16,543 nucleotides of DNA from JAABRE01 sp964413275 (lineage in GTDB: Bacteria; Cyanobacteriota; Cyanobacteriia; Cyanobacteriales; JAABRE01), in contig CAYPSO010000101.1 of NCBI GenBank assembly GCA_964413275.1, forward strand, positions 1-16,543. The letters run 5' to 3'. This document shows, piece after piece, positions 7,529 to 14,964 of this stretch; positions within the stretch are counted from its first letter, which is position 1; every line of letters begins with the position of its first letter. The position numbers and the translations under genes were made by a program. Under the pieces are notes generated by a model. The model ran no database searches, was not told the origin of the DNA, and saw only the letters and a list, made by a program, of their open reading frames with translations.

Positions 7529-10090
7529 GTGGCAGTTGATATAGAGGGAATTATTACACCAAATTTATTAAAACCCGCTCGCTATTTAGGCAATGAATTA
7601 GGTGCTATCCATAAACCTTGGCAAAATGCCCAGATAAGATGGGTATTAACTTATCCTGAAGTCTATGAAGTTGGCGCATCTAATTTGGGACATATTATTC
7701 TCTATAATATTGTTAATGCTCAACCTCGCCAATTATGCGATCGCACTTATCTTCCGGCGGCTGATTTATCAGTGCAATTAAGGGAAGAAAATATTCCTTT
7801 ATTTGCCCTAGAATCAAAACGCCCTCTCAGGGATTTTGATATTTTAGGTTTTAGTCTCAGTTACGAATTAGGGGCTACCAATATTTTGGAAATGCTCGAC
7901 TTAGCTCAAATTCCCCTAACTTGGCAGGAAAGAGCTACAGGAGATTATCCCCTAATTTTTGCTGGAGGGCAAACCGCAACCTCTAATCCCGAACCCTATG
8001 CTGATTTTTTCGACTTTATTGCCTTAGGAGACGGAGAAGAATTACTTCCAGAAATAGGTTTAATCCTTGAAGAAGGCAAAAAAGCACAACTAAATAAAGA
8101 AGAATTATTACTCGACTTAGCTCAAATCCCCGGAGTCTATGTCCCCAGATTTTATACTATGGCGGAAGATGGCTCGGTATATCCCCATCATCCTGACGTG
8201 CCAAAGCGTATTCTCCGCCGGGTTGCTACTCCTATCCCATCCTATTCTATCGGTTTAGTGCCTTATATTGAAACGGTTCACGATCGCCTGACGATGGAAA
8301 TTAGAAGAGGTTGTACTCGTGGTTGTCGTTTCTGTCAACCCGGAATGTTAACTCGCCCGGCTACCGACGTTGAACCGGAAAAAGTGGTGGAAGCCATTGA
8401 AACAGGGATGCGTGCCACTGGGTATAACGAATTTTCCTTACTTTCCCTGAGTTGTTCCGATTATCTTGCTTTACCAGCAGTGGGTATGGAAATTATTAAT
8501 CGCCTTAAGGGAGAAAATATTGCCCTCTCTCTACCCAGTCAAAGAGTCGATCGCTTTGATGAAAATATTGCTAATATTATCGGTGGTACTCGTAAATCCA
8601 GCTTAACTTTTGCCCCTGAAGCTGGTACGCAAAGAATGCGAGATGTAGTAAATAAAGGCTTAACCAACGAAGAATTATTAAGGGGAATTAAAACCGCCGT
8701 AGAGCAGGGTTGGGATCGAGTTAAACTCTATTTTATGATCGGTTTACCAGGAGAAACTGACGAAGATATTATTGGTATTGCCGAAACTATACGCTGGTTA
8801 AGCCGAGAGTGTCGCTTACCCCAACGTAAACCCCTCAAGTTTACTCTGACTATTTCTAACTTTACTCCTAAACCCCATACCCCTTTTCAATGGCATTCGG
8901 TTTCTACCAGCGAATTTAAAAGGAAAAGGGATTTATTGCGGGAAGAATTTCGCAATATTAGAGGAGTTAAAGTTAATTATACCGATGTGCGTATTTCCGC
9001 CATGGAAGATTTTGTCGGCAGAGGAGACAGGAGACTTGCTCGGGTGGTGCGTCGTGCTTGGGAATTGGGCGCAGGGATGGATGCTTGGTGGGAAAATGTA
9101 TCTAGAGCTTATGGAGCTTGGGAGCAAGCTATTGAAGAATCAGGTTTAAGCTGGAAATATCGCCAAGTTGAACAGGGAGAATGGAATATTTTTGAAGGTA
9201 TGCCCCAAGAAAATATCCTCGATGCACCTTTACCTTGGGATCATCTCGATACAGGTATTAATAAGAATTGGCTTAAAGAAGATTTAAAACGAGCCTTAGA
9301 AGAAGCTACTGTGCCAGATTGTGCCTTTGATGGCTGTTCTCACTGTGGTGTCTGTGGTACGGATTTTGGTCACAATATTGTGATACCACCTCCACCTATT
9401 CCTGAATTTGAAGGGCATTTTCAGCCTAATACAGAGCGATTACAACGCTTCAGGGTCATTTTTGGTAAGAAAGGAGATATGAGGCTTGTAAGCCACTTAG
9501 ATTTAGTACGCTTGTTCGATCGGGTAATCAGACGTGCTGCTTTACCAATTTCTTTTACTGGAGGTTTTCATCCGGGACCGAGAATTTCCATTGCTAATGC
9601 TTTATCATTGGGTATGACTAGCAGTGGGGAAGTAGTGGATTTTGAATTAACGGAAAAAATGGAATTAGAGGATTTTCGTCAGCGTTTAATCAATAGTTTA
9701 CCAGCAGATATTCCGATTTATGATGTGGAAGAAATAGATGTTAAATCCTTGGCTGCTAATCGTTTTCTGGAGAAAGCGGAATATTTAGTTACTATTGGTT
9801 ATAGCCCAGAAAATTGGCAAGAATATATTGAAAAAATTAAGGCAACTGAAGAGATTTTATTAGAGAAGAAAACTAAATCCGGTCAACAAAAAATAGTTAA
9901 CTTACGGGAGCAATTATTCGAGCTTAATTTAGAAAAAGTAAACGGAGATGTTGCTGTATTGCGCTATTTGGGGAATTGTCGTAATGACGGTACCCAATTA
10001 AAACCAGAGCATTTAATTTATATGATGGAGAAAGCTACAGATAAGCAGTTTGAGATTATTAATGTTCATCGAGAAAGATTAATTCATTGA
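7529..10090 (+). CDS. B12-binding-like/radical SAM protein fused to DUF2344 (TIGR03960 plus TIGR03936 type)
   Basis: 853 residues from GTG 7529. GGAGG at 7516-7520 is 8 bases before this GTG, whereas the in-frame TTG at 7523 is only 2 bases away, too close to use. Residues about 1-230 are a cobalamin-binding-like alpha/beta region (YPEVYEVGASNLGH, DILGFSLSYELGATN), without an obvious DxHxxG motif. The radical SAM core carries the CX3CX2C cluster motif at Cys262, 266 and 269 (RRGCTRGCRFCQPG), then SFAPEAGTQRMRDVVNKG-like and YFMIGLPGET segments. A second cysteine set (C598, C603, C606, C609; CSHCGVCG) could bind another cluster or metal. The C-terminal 210 residues (FGKKGDMRLVSHLDLVRLFD, GFHPGPRISIANALSLG) are DUF2344. 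The fusion is common in cyanobacteria. The reaction is not established; RNA modification is one possibility. Confidence 0.93.
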   Translation: MAVDIEGIITPNLLKPARYLGNELGAIHKPWQNAQIRWVLTYPEVYEVGASNLGHIILYNIVNAQPRQLCDRTYLPAADLSVQLREENIPLFALESKRPLRDFDILGFSLSYELGATNILEMLDLAQIPLTWQERATGDYPLIFAGGQTATSNPEPYADFFDFIALGDGEELLPEIGLILEEGKKAQLNKEELLLDLAQIPGVYVPRFYTMAEDGSVYPHHPDVPKRILRRVATPIPSYSIGLVPYIETVHDRLTMEIRRGCTRGCRFCQPGMLTRPATDVEPEKVVEAIETGMRATGYNEFSLLSLSCSDYLALPAVGMEIINRLKGENIALSLPSQRVDRFDENIANIIGGTRKSSLTFAPEAGTQRMRDVVNKGLTNEELLRGIKTAVEQGWDRVKLYFMIGLPGETDEDIIGIAETIRWLSRECRLPQRKPLKFTLTISNFTPKPHTPFQWHSVSTSEFKRKRDLLREEFRNIRGVKVNYTDVRISAMEDFVGRGDRRLARVVRRAWELGAGMDAWWENVSRAYGAWEQAIEESGLSWKYRQVEQGEWNIFEGMPQENILDAPLPWDHLDTGINKNWLKEDLKRALEEATVPDCAFDGCSHCGVCGTDFGHNIVIPPPPIPEFEGHFQPNTERLQRFRVIFGKKGDMRLVSHLDLVRLFDRVIRRAALPISFTGGFHPGPRISIANALSLGMTSSGEVVDFELTEKMELEDFRQRLINSLPADIPIYDVEEIDVKSLAANRFLEKAEYLVTIGYSPENWQEYIEKIKATEEILLEKKTKSGQQKIVNLREQLFELNLEKVNGDVAVLRYLGNCRNDGTQLKPEHLIYMMEKATDKQFEIINVHRERLIH

Positions 10091-10094
10091 TTTT

Positions 10095-10135
10095 AGCGAT
10101 TAGCGGTTAGCCGAATACTGACTACTGATTACTTT
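10095..10135. repeat. Degenerate inverted copy of the ppc-upstream heptamer region
   Basis: Directly after the radical SAM stop, the complement reads as cagtagtcagt-type units followed by ggctaaccgctaatcgc-type units, the same order as at 6506-6620. Exact shared stretches are 15 bases (10116-10130 against 6506-6520) and gcgattagc (10096-10104), the complement of gctaatcgc. The rest of the gap to atpD (10136-10302) must hold the atp promoter; candidate -10 hexamers are GATAAT at about 10216 and TATATA at about 10271, neither with a convincing -35. Confidence 0.65.
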
Positions 10136-10302
10136 CCTCTGCCTTATTTTTATTAAAAATCTTAGCTATTCTACCAAGTCGTAACAAGATAAACTTTGAT
10201 GTGTTCCCTATAAGTGATAATCTGAGAAATGAAAAATTTTAGATTAACTTAATTTTTTCGGACTCAATTTATATATAGCTAACCACCTAAGAAACAATCA
10301 TC

Positions 10303-11754
10303 ATGGTAGCCACAACAGAAAAAACAAACATCGGTAAAATAACTCAAATCATCGGTCCTGTAATCGATGCTGAATTCACAAGCGGCAGTATGCCTCGTAT
10401 TTATAACGCTTTAACCGTAAAAGGTAAAAACCCTGCGGGACAAGATGTTTCCGTAACCTGTGAAGTACAACAGTTACTCGGTGACAACCAAGTACGTGCA
10501 GTTGCAATGAGTACCACTGATGGTTTAGTAAGGGGTATGGAGGTTGTTGATACAGGATCTCCTATCAGTGTTCCTGTAGGTAAAACCACCTTGGGACGTA
10601 TTTTTAACGTTTTAGGCGAACCCGTTGACAACAAAGGTGCTGTTAACAATGAGGAAACTTTTCCAATTCACCGCCCTGCACCTAAATTCACCGATTTAGA
10701 TACTAAACCCACTGTCTTCGAGACAGGAATTAAAGTTATCGATCTTTTAACTCCTTATCGTCGTGGTGGTAAAATCGGCTTGTTTGGTGGTGCTGGTGTA
10801 GGCAAAACCGTAATTATGATGGAGTTAATCAACAACATCGCAACTAATCACGGTGGTGTATCAGTATTTGGTGGTGTAGGTGAGCGCACCCGTGAAGGAA
10901 ATGACCTTTACAATGAAATGATTGAATCTGGCGTAATTAACGCTGAGAACTTAAATGAGTCTAAAATTGCCCTTGTTTACGGACAAATGAACGAGCCACC
11001 CGGAGCTAGAATGCGTGTTGGTCTTTCTGCTCTAACTATGGCTGAGTATTTCCGTGATGTGAATAAGCAAGACGTATTACTCTTTATTGATAACATTTTC
11101 CGCTTTGTTCAAGCTGGTTCTGAAGTATCTGCGCTACTTGGTCGTATGCCTTCTGCGGTGGGTTATCAGCCTACTCTCGGTACTGATGTAGGAGACTTGC
11201 AAGAACGTATTACTTCGACAAAAGAAGGTTCTATTACCTCTATTCAAGCGGTTTATGTACCTGCTGACGATTTAACCGATCCCGCACCTGCTACTACCTT
11301 TGCTCACTTAGACGGTACTACTGTATTGTCTCGTGGTTTAGCTTCTAAGGGGATTTATCCTGCGGTCGATCCTTTAGGTTCTACCAGCACCATGTTACAA
11401 GCTAACATTGTCGGTTCAGATCACTATGATACTGCTCGTGCTGTACAGTCAACTCTACAGCGTTATAAGGAACTTCAGGATATTATTGCCATCTTAGGTT
11501 TAGATGAATTATCCGAAGAAGATCGTATAGTAGTAGATCGCGCTCGTAAAATTGAGCGTTTCTTATCTCAACCTTTCTTTGTAGCTGAAGTTTTCACTGG
11601 TTCTCCTGGTAAGTATGTATCTTTGGAAGATACTATTAAAGGGTTCAAGATGATTCTTTCTGGTGAATTAGATGAGCTACCCGAACAAGCTTTCTACTTA
11701 GTCGGAAATATTGATGAGGCTAAAGCTAAAGCTGAAAAAATTAAAAAAGGCTAA
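10303..11754 (+). CDS. atpD: ATP synthase F1 subunit beta
   Basis: Catalytic subunit of F1 (also called atpB in cyanobacterial and plastid naming); hydrolyses or forms ATP at the alpha-beta interfaces on the cytoplasmic face of the thylakoid membrane. 483 residues, full length. Walker A GGAGVGKT at 162-169, GERTREGNDLYNEM with the catalytic Glu region, Walker B LLFIDNIFRF, and the DELSEED loop at 401-407 that contacts subunit gamma. The start MVATTEKTN fits the family; no clear Shine-Dalgarno is seen. Codon use is richer in C-ending codons than the neighbours, as expected for a highly expressed gene. The subunit epsilon gene follows after 93 bases. The other atp genes are outside the window, as normal in cyanobacteria. 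Confidence 0.99.
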   Translation: MVATTEKTNIGKITQIIGPVIDAEFTSGSMPRIYNALTVKGKNPAGQDVSVTCEVQQLLGDNQVRAVAMSTTDGLVRGMEVVDTGSPISVPVGKTTLGRIFNVLGEPVDNKGAVNNEETFPIHRPAPKFTDLDTKPTVFETGIKVIDLLTPYRRGGKIGLFGGAGVGKTVIMMELINNIATNHGGVSVFGGVGERTREGNDLYNEMIESGVINAENLNESKIALVYGQMNEPPGARMRVGLSALTMAEYFRDVNKQDVLLFIDNIFRFVQAGSEVSALLGRMPSAVGYQPTLGTDVGDLQERITSTKEGSITSIQAVYVPADDLTDPAPATTFAHLDGTTVLSRGLASKGIYPAVDPLGSTSTMLQANIVGSDHYDTARAVQSTLQRYKELQDIIAILGLDELSEEDRIVVDRARKIERFLSQPFFVAEVFTGSPGKYVSLEDTIKGFKMILSGELDELPEQAFYLVGNIDEAKAKAEKIKKG

Positions 11755-11785
11755 TTAGCTTTTAGTTAATTACTGATTAAGATTA

Positions 11786-11804
11786 GGGCGAGGTTTTCTC
11801 GCCC
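11786..11804 (+). repeat. GC-rich hairpin between atpD and atpC
   Basis: gggcgag (11786-11792), loop gtttt, ctcgccc (11798-11804): a perfect 7-bp stem, flanked by ta and ctac as in the gtaggggcgag-type palindromes I recall from cyanobacterial intergenic DNA. No T-run follows, so it is unlikely to be a full terminator. It may affect the beta/epsilon mRNA ratio or simply be an inserted small repeat. Confidence 0.55.
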
Positions 11805-11847
11805 CTACAAATTTCAAAAAATATTGTTATTCAAAACATAAAAGATA

Positions 11848-12261
11848 ATGAGCTTAAATGTGCGTGTAATTACCCCAGACAAAACTGTTTGGGACGATCA
11901 GGTGGATGAAGTTATTTTACCTAGCACTACTGGACAATTGGGTATTTTGACAGGTCATGCTCCTTTGTTAAGTGCTCTTGATGTGGGCGTAATGCGTGTT
12001 CGCCCCGGCAAAGATTGGAAATCCATCGCCGTTATGGGTGGTTTTGTTGAGGTTGAAAATAATGTGGTTAAAGTTTTAGTTAATAGTGCTGAGTTGGGAG
12101 ATAATATTGACCAACAAACTGCTCGCAACGAGTATGAAAGTGCTCAACAAAAGCTAGAGCAAGTTAGCCCAGATAACCGTCAAGCAGAAATTCAGGCTCA
12201 ACAAGCTCTAAAACGTGCCCGTGCCCGTTTTCAGGCTGCTGGTGGTATGGTTCAAATTTAA
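11848..12261 (+). CDS. atpC: ATP synthase F1 subunit epsilon
   Basis: Central-stalk subunit (atpE in cyanobacterial and plastid naming) that couples F1 to the c-ring and inhibits ATP hydrolysis. 137 residues, normal length. The N-terminal beta-sandwich reads VRVITPDKTVWDDQVDEVIL and TTGQLGILTGHAPLLSALDV, followed by the C-terminal helical hairpin (about 90-137), rich in Gln, Ala and Arg (QAEIQAQQALKRARARFQAA). It follows atpD on the same strand and is almost certainly cotranscribed. The ATG lacks an evident Shine-Dalgarno (aaaagata precedes it). Confidence 0.98.
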   Translation: MSLNVRVITPDKTVWDDQVDEVILPSTTGQLGILTGHAPLLSALDVGVMRVRPGKDWKSIAVMGGFVEVENNVVKVLVNSAELGDNIDQQTARNEYESAQQKLEQVSPDNRQAEIQAQQALKRARARFQAAGGMVQI

Positions 12262-12272
12262 CAAAATCTCGG

Positions 12273-12310
12273 CGAGAATTCCCTATTTTCTTGAATGTAG
12301 GGAATTCTCG
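12273..12310 (+). terminator. Strong stem-loop after atpD-atpC
   Basis: cgagaattcccta (12273-12285) is perfectly complementary to tagggaattctcg (12298-12310): a 13-bp stem with a 12-base loop, starting 11 bases after the atpC stop. No poly-T tract follows, which is usual in cyanobacteria, where classical terminators are often unclear. Likely a transcript end or 3' stabiliser. Confidence 0.65.
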
Positions 12311-12328
12311 GCCACCAATAAATAAACC

Positions 12329-12637
12329 TTAACCTGAATCAATAATGACAATTCCTGGGCGATATTTTCTTCTTAAAAGTTTGGTCGATTAAGTTTAACG
12401 CTATATCTGTTTTTTTAAGAAATTCTGGGTCTTTCTTTCCCTCTGGTAAGAAACATCTACAGTATCCTCTGCTATCTGAGATAAGTTTTTTCTTTCACTT
12501 TCTCCTAAATAATGTCTAAACTCCTTTCTTTGAGCTTTTGTTTTGAAAATATTGTCAAAACGCTGACACCCTCACGAAGTGGCGCGGAGCGCCCTGTCAA
12601 AACAAGGGGGCATAGCTGTCGAAATAATTTCTCTCAT
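12329..12637 (-). pseudogene. Decayed IS4/IS701-type DDE transposase relic
   Basis: From an ATG at 12637 the complement gives MREIISTAMPPCFD, and after a 42-base interruption (see the nested element) DNIFKTKAQRKEF and GESERKNLSQIAEDTVDVSY. The frame then shifts: LPEGKKDPEFLKKTDIALNL continues one base over, and after one extra A in an A-run KYRPGIVIIDSG follows, ending at TAA 12331-12329. The order matches what I recall of transposases of this group: N-terminal helical domain, then the region around the first catalytic Asp. Everything between VDVSY and LPEGKK, and everything after IIDSG, is lost. Only the first roughly third of the gene survives, so it is inactive. It abuts the atp stem-loop. 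Family assignment is from memory. Confidence 0.75.
12553..12603. mobile_element. 33-bp insertion with 9-bp direct repeats, nested in the transposase relic
   Basis: tgtcaaaac occurs at 12553-12561 and 12595-12603 and brackets 33 bases (12562-12594). Removing the insert and one repeat joins CCT TGT TTT GAC AAT ATT in frame, restoring the transposase reading. The insert holds a small GC-rich hairpin (ggcgc tcc gcgcc on the complement) and brings an in-frame TGA. The direct repeats look like a target-site duplication. Fits the class of very small dispersed repeats known in cyanobacteria. Confidence 0.65.
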
Positions 12638-12728
12638 AAAAAATCAGCCAATTTCAATTAACCTAAAAGCATTATCTTATCTATCTTAGCTTAAGATTTG
12701 TGTCAGATTTTAGCTAAAGTCCCATTAA

Positions 12729-13883
12729 TTAATGGTGATGATGCTCGTGTTTTTCCTGATTATGATTATGATCGTGATTATGGTGATGATGAGAAGCAGA
12801 ATGAAGATTAATTGTTACTCCAGTTTCTGATAGTAAAGCCTCAATTTGTGGATAAGCCCATTTTGCAACCATTGCTAAAAATTCTACATCATCATTAACA
12901 CAGGGCATTTGCACAAAATTAACCCCCTTATTACGATGCCCTAAATGATGAATAATATGATCCACATCTAACAAAGTTTCATGGTTTTCTGTCGCAAAAC
13001 CGATAGGCATCATCACAATAGCTTTAGCCCCTAAATCAATTAAATTTTGTGCCGCTAATTCTGCATTAGGTTGAGTCCATTCAATTAGAGGAGTATCGTG
13101 ATTTAACCAGCCCACAGAAATTAGAGGATACTTATTAATTAATTCTTCCCTAACTAATTCATAAAGTGCCTGACTTTCATCAATTCCAGATGTAAAACCT
13201 TTTGCTTTATGGGGGCATCCATGATTCATTAAAACTATACCAATTTGTGATGATAAATAGGACTCAGCTAAGTCTGAGTTTATCTTTTTTTCCACCATGT
13301 TAGCCATTAATTTAATATATTCTGGCTCATTATAAAAGGAAGGAATATAACGAGAAGCTGTTAACCAATGTTCATTACCATCTGCTAATTTTGTTAGGGC
13401 ATTATTAACTTGCTCCACAGCAATTCCACTGGTAAAAATTGAATCAACAACCAGTAAAGGATAGATTAATAATTTATCAAAACCTTCCTCTTTAATTTTG
13501 GTTAAAACTTGCTCTGGCAAAAAAGGTGCGCAGAAGTTAAATGCTTTAAAAACTTTAATTTTATCTCCCCAAGTTTTCTTTAATTCCTGTTCAATACCTA
13601 ACCGTTGCGCTTCAAAAATTTTATTATGGGGAGAAATAAAATTATTATGTTGATGACTCCATTCATGTAGATCGAAAATAGCTAAAAGTTTCGCTATACT
13701 AGGATAAATCCATGTGGGTACAGGTGCAAATTTTGCTGTTAATAAATTTAGTGCCTGTTCGTTGTAATTGGCAAAGTCTTCATAACTTTCTACCTCACCA
13801 TATCCCATCAACAAAACTGCTACTTTATCTTTTCCAATAGTATCTGGGGTTTGTGATTGTAGTTTTTCTGGAGTTGTTACCAT
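12729..13883 (-). CDS. Ferrochelatase-family (class II) metal chelatase with His-rich C-terminal tail
   Basis: 384 residues. The fold marks of ferrochelatase/HemH are visible: KVAVLLMGYGEVES at the start, IYPLLVVDSIFTSG, VLMNHGCPHKAKGFTSG with His221 (counterpart of the catalytic His), and MPIGFATENHETLLDVDHI with His301/Glu302 (the conserved H-E pair). Known members insert Fe2+ into protoporphyrin (haem) or related metals into tetrapyrroles. The usual cyanobacterial HemH C-terminal CAB-like transmembrane extension is absent. Instead residues 365-384 are 12 of 20 His (HHHHNHDHNHNQEKHEHHHH), probably a metal-binding or metal-sensing tail as in SirB/CbiX-type chelatases. So it may be a second, divergent chelatase, and the metal and porphyrin are uncertain. 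A good Shine-Dalgarno, caggag, stands 8 bases before the ATG. It is divergent from the miniprotein and xth genes. Confidence 0.85.
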   Translation of the reverse strand: MVTTPEKLQSQTPDTIGKDKVAVLLMGYGEVESYEDFANYNEQALNLLTAKFAPVPTWIYPSIAKLLAIFDLHEWSHQHNNFISPHNKIFEAQRLGIEQELKKTWGDKIKVFKAFNFCAPFLPEQVLTKIKEEGFDKLLIYPLLVVDSIFTSGIAVEQVNNALTKLADGNEHWLTASRYIPSFYNEPEYIKLMANMVEKKINSDLAESYLSSQIGIVLMNHGCPHKAKGFTSGIDESQALYELVREELINKYPLISVGWLNHDTPLIEWTQPNAELAAQNLIDLGAKAIVMMPIGFATENHETLLDVDHIIHHLGHRNKGVNFVQMPCVNDDVEFLAMVAKWAYPQIEALLSETGVTINLHSASHHHHNHDHNHNQEKHEHHHH

Positions 13884-13929
13884 CTTAGACTCTCCTGAGA
13901 GTATTAGAGATTTTTATTTAGGATAACAT

Positions 13930-13946
13930 ATCCCCTACAGGGGGAT
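13930..13946. promoter_or_regulatory. Small inverted repeat in the divergent chelatase/xth intergenic region
   Basis: atcccc (13930-13935), loop tacag, ggggat (13941-13946), followed on the plus strand by tttt. It lies 47-63 bases upstream of the chelatase ATG, near where its promoter should be, and about 75 bases before the miniprotein ATG. Could be an operator or a leader hairpin. Inferred from symmetry only; no other signal is clear in 13884-14021. Confidence 0.3.
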
Positions 13947-14021
13947 TTTAAAAATTAAATATCTAATTCTGTCAATAAACCTTGGTAAAATGTAGCACAG
14001 TAAACAAAAAGAGAAATAAAA

Positions 14022-14135
14022 ATGGAAAATCAACAATCCTTAGACCTAATAGTTGGTATTTTAGCCTTAATTATTCTCGCTGGTGGAATGCTCATGTTAT
14101 TTCAAGGAGTATTTGCCATGAATCGGAAGAAATAA
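14022..14135 (+). CDS. 37-residue single-pass membrane miniprotein, function unknown
   Basis: ATG 14022 to TAA 14135 encodes a polar MENQQSLD start, a hydrophobic span of about 24 residues (LIVGILALIILAGGMLMLFQ) and the basic end NRKK, a well-formed single transmembrane topology with the positive end probably cytoplasmic. It lies 27 bases upstream of xth on the same strand, so the two are probably cotranscribed. A weak purine-rich gagaaat precedes the ATG. The overlapping 68-codon frame at 13982-14188 lacks such character. The size resembles small photosystem, cytochrome b6f or NDH subunits, but I cannot match it to any of them. Confidence 0.6.
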   Translation: MENQQSLDLIVGILALIILAGGMLMLFQGVFAMNRKK

Positions 14136-14162
14136 TTAAGATTTATATTAAAGAAAAAGAAT

Positions 14163-14954
14163 ATGAAAATAGTAACTTGGAATGTTAACTCAATTAGGAC
14201 TCGTCAAGAAATAGTTTTAAATTGGTTAAAAAATAATTCTATAGACGTGCTTTGTCTGCAAGAAACAAAAGTAACCGATGAACAATTTCCCCGCTTACCA
14301 TTTGAAGAATTAGGTTATCATACTTATATTTATGGTCAAAAATCTTACAATGGAGTTGCCATTTTTAGTAAGCAAGAAATGACAAATGTTATTGTCGGTT
14401 TTGCTTCAATTGTTGAAACAGAAAAAGTAGCTAATTTTGACGAACAAAAACGAGTAATTAGTGGTGTAATTGATAATGTAAGAATCGTTAATTTATATGT
14501 TCCTAATGGCTCATCAGTAGGTAGTGACAAATATGAATATAAATTAAAATGGTTTAAAATTTTACAAGAATATTTAGAAATATTACAAAAGAAACATCCT
14601 TCAGAAATGTGTATTTGTGGTGATTTTAATATAGCCTTGGAAGACAAAGATATTTATAATTCTAAAAATAAAACTAATCATATTATGTCTTCTCTTGCCG
14701 AGCGTCAAGCTTTAACAGAAGTTTTAGAAAAAATAGGTTTAAAAGATACTTTTCGTAAATTCACCATAGAAGAAGGACATTTTAGTTGGTGGGATTATCG
14801 AGCAGGGGGATTTCCCCGCAATCGAGGTTGGCGCATTGACCACTGTTATTTAACAGAAAAAATATACGAAAAAGCAGTTAATTGTTACATAGATATTGAA
14901 CCAAGAAAATTAACCCAACCTAGCGATCATGCTCCAGTAATATTAGAATTATGA
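14163..14954 (+). CDS. xth: Exodeoxyribonuclease III / AP endonuclease
   Basis: Mg2+-dependent 3'-5' exonuclease and class II AP endonuclease of base-excision repair; cytosolic. 263 residues, the usual length of the Xth group. Active-site motifs are complete: WNVNSIR with Asn7, LQETK with Glu34 (metal ligand), YNGVAIFSK, LYVPNG with Tyr112, GDFNIA with Asp154/Asn156, WRIDHCYL with Asp226, and SDHAPV with Asp255/His256. The start MKIVTWNVNS is the canonical family N-terminus. Only a weak purine-rich Shine-Dalgarno (aaagaaaaagaa) is present. It ends 10 bases from the convergent SRPBCC-like gene. Confidence 0.96.
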   Translation: MKIVTWNVNSIRTRQEIVLNWLKNNSIDVLCLQETKVTDEQFPRLPFEELGYHTYIYGQKSYNGVAIFSKQEMTNVIVGFASIVETEKVANFDEQKRVISGVIDNVRIVNLYVPNGSSVGSDKYEYKLKWFKILQEYLEILQKKHPSEMCICGDFNIALEDKDIYNSKNKTNHIMSSLAERQALTEVLEKIGLKDTFRKFTIEEGHFSWWDYRAGGFPRNRGWRIDHCYLTEKIYEKAVNCYIDIEPRKLTQPSDHAPVILEL

Positions 14955-14964
14955 AATTCTTAGA

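Noticed and set aside
7737..7744. HIP1 sites (here and at 16428-16435) as functional elements
   Set aside because: GCGATCGC is an abundant cyanobacterial octamer; two scattered copies only support the taxonomic guess.
8933..9127. Minus-strand 64-codon frame
   Set aside because: Antisense shadow of the radical SAM gene.
7529..10090. MiaB/RimO-type methylthiotransferase
   Set aside because: The CX3CX2C core is shared, but there is no UPF0004 domain or TRAM domain; the DUF2344 end and B12-like start fit the TIGR03960/TIGR03936 fusion instead.
10401..10649. Minus-strand 82-codon frame
   Set aside because: Antisense shadow of atpD.
13982..14188. Plus-strand 68-codon frame overlapping the xth start
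   Set aside because: Its product is Lys/Asn-rich without structure, while the overlapping 37-codon frame at 14022 encodes a well-formed membrane segment and ends before xth.
14345..14647. Minus-strand 100-codon frame
   Set aside because: Antisense shadow of xth, whose active-site motifs are complete on the plus strand.
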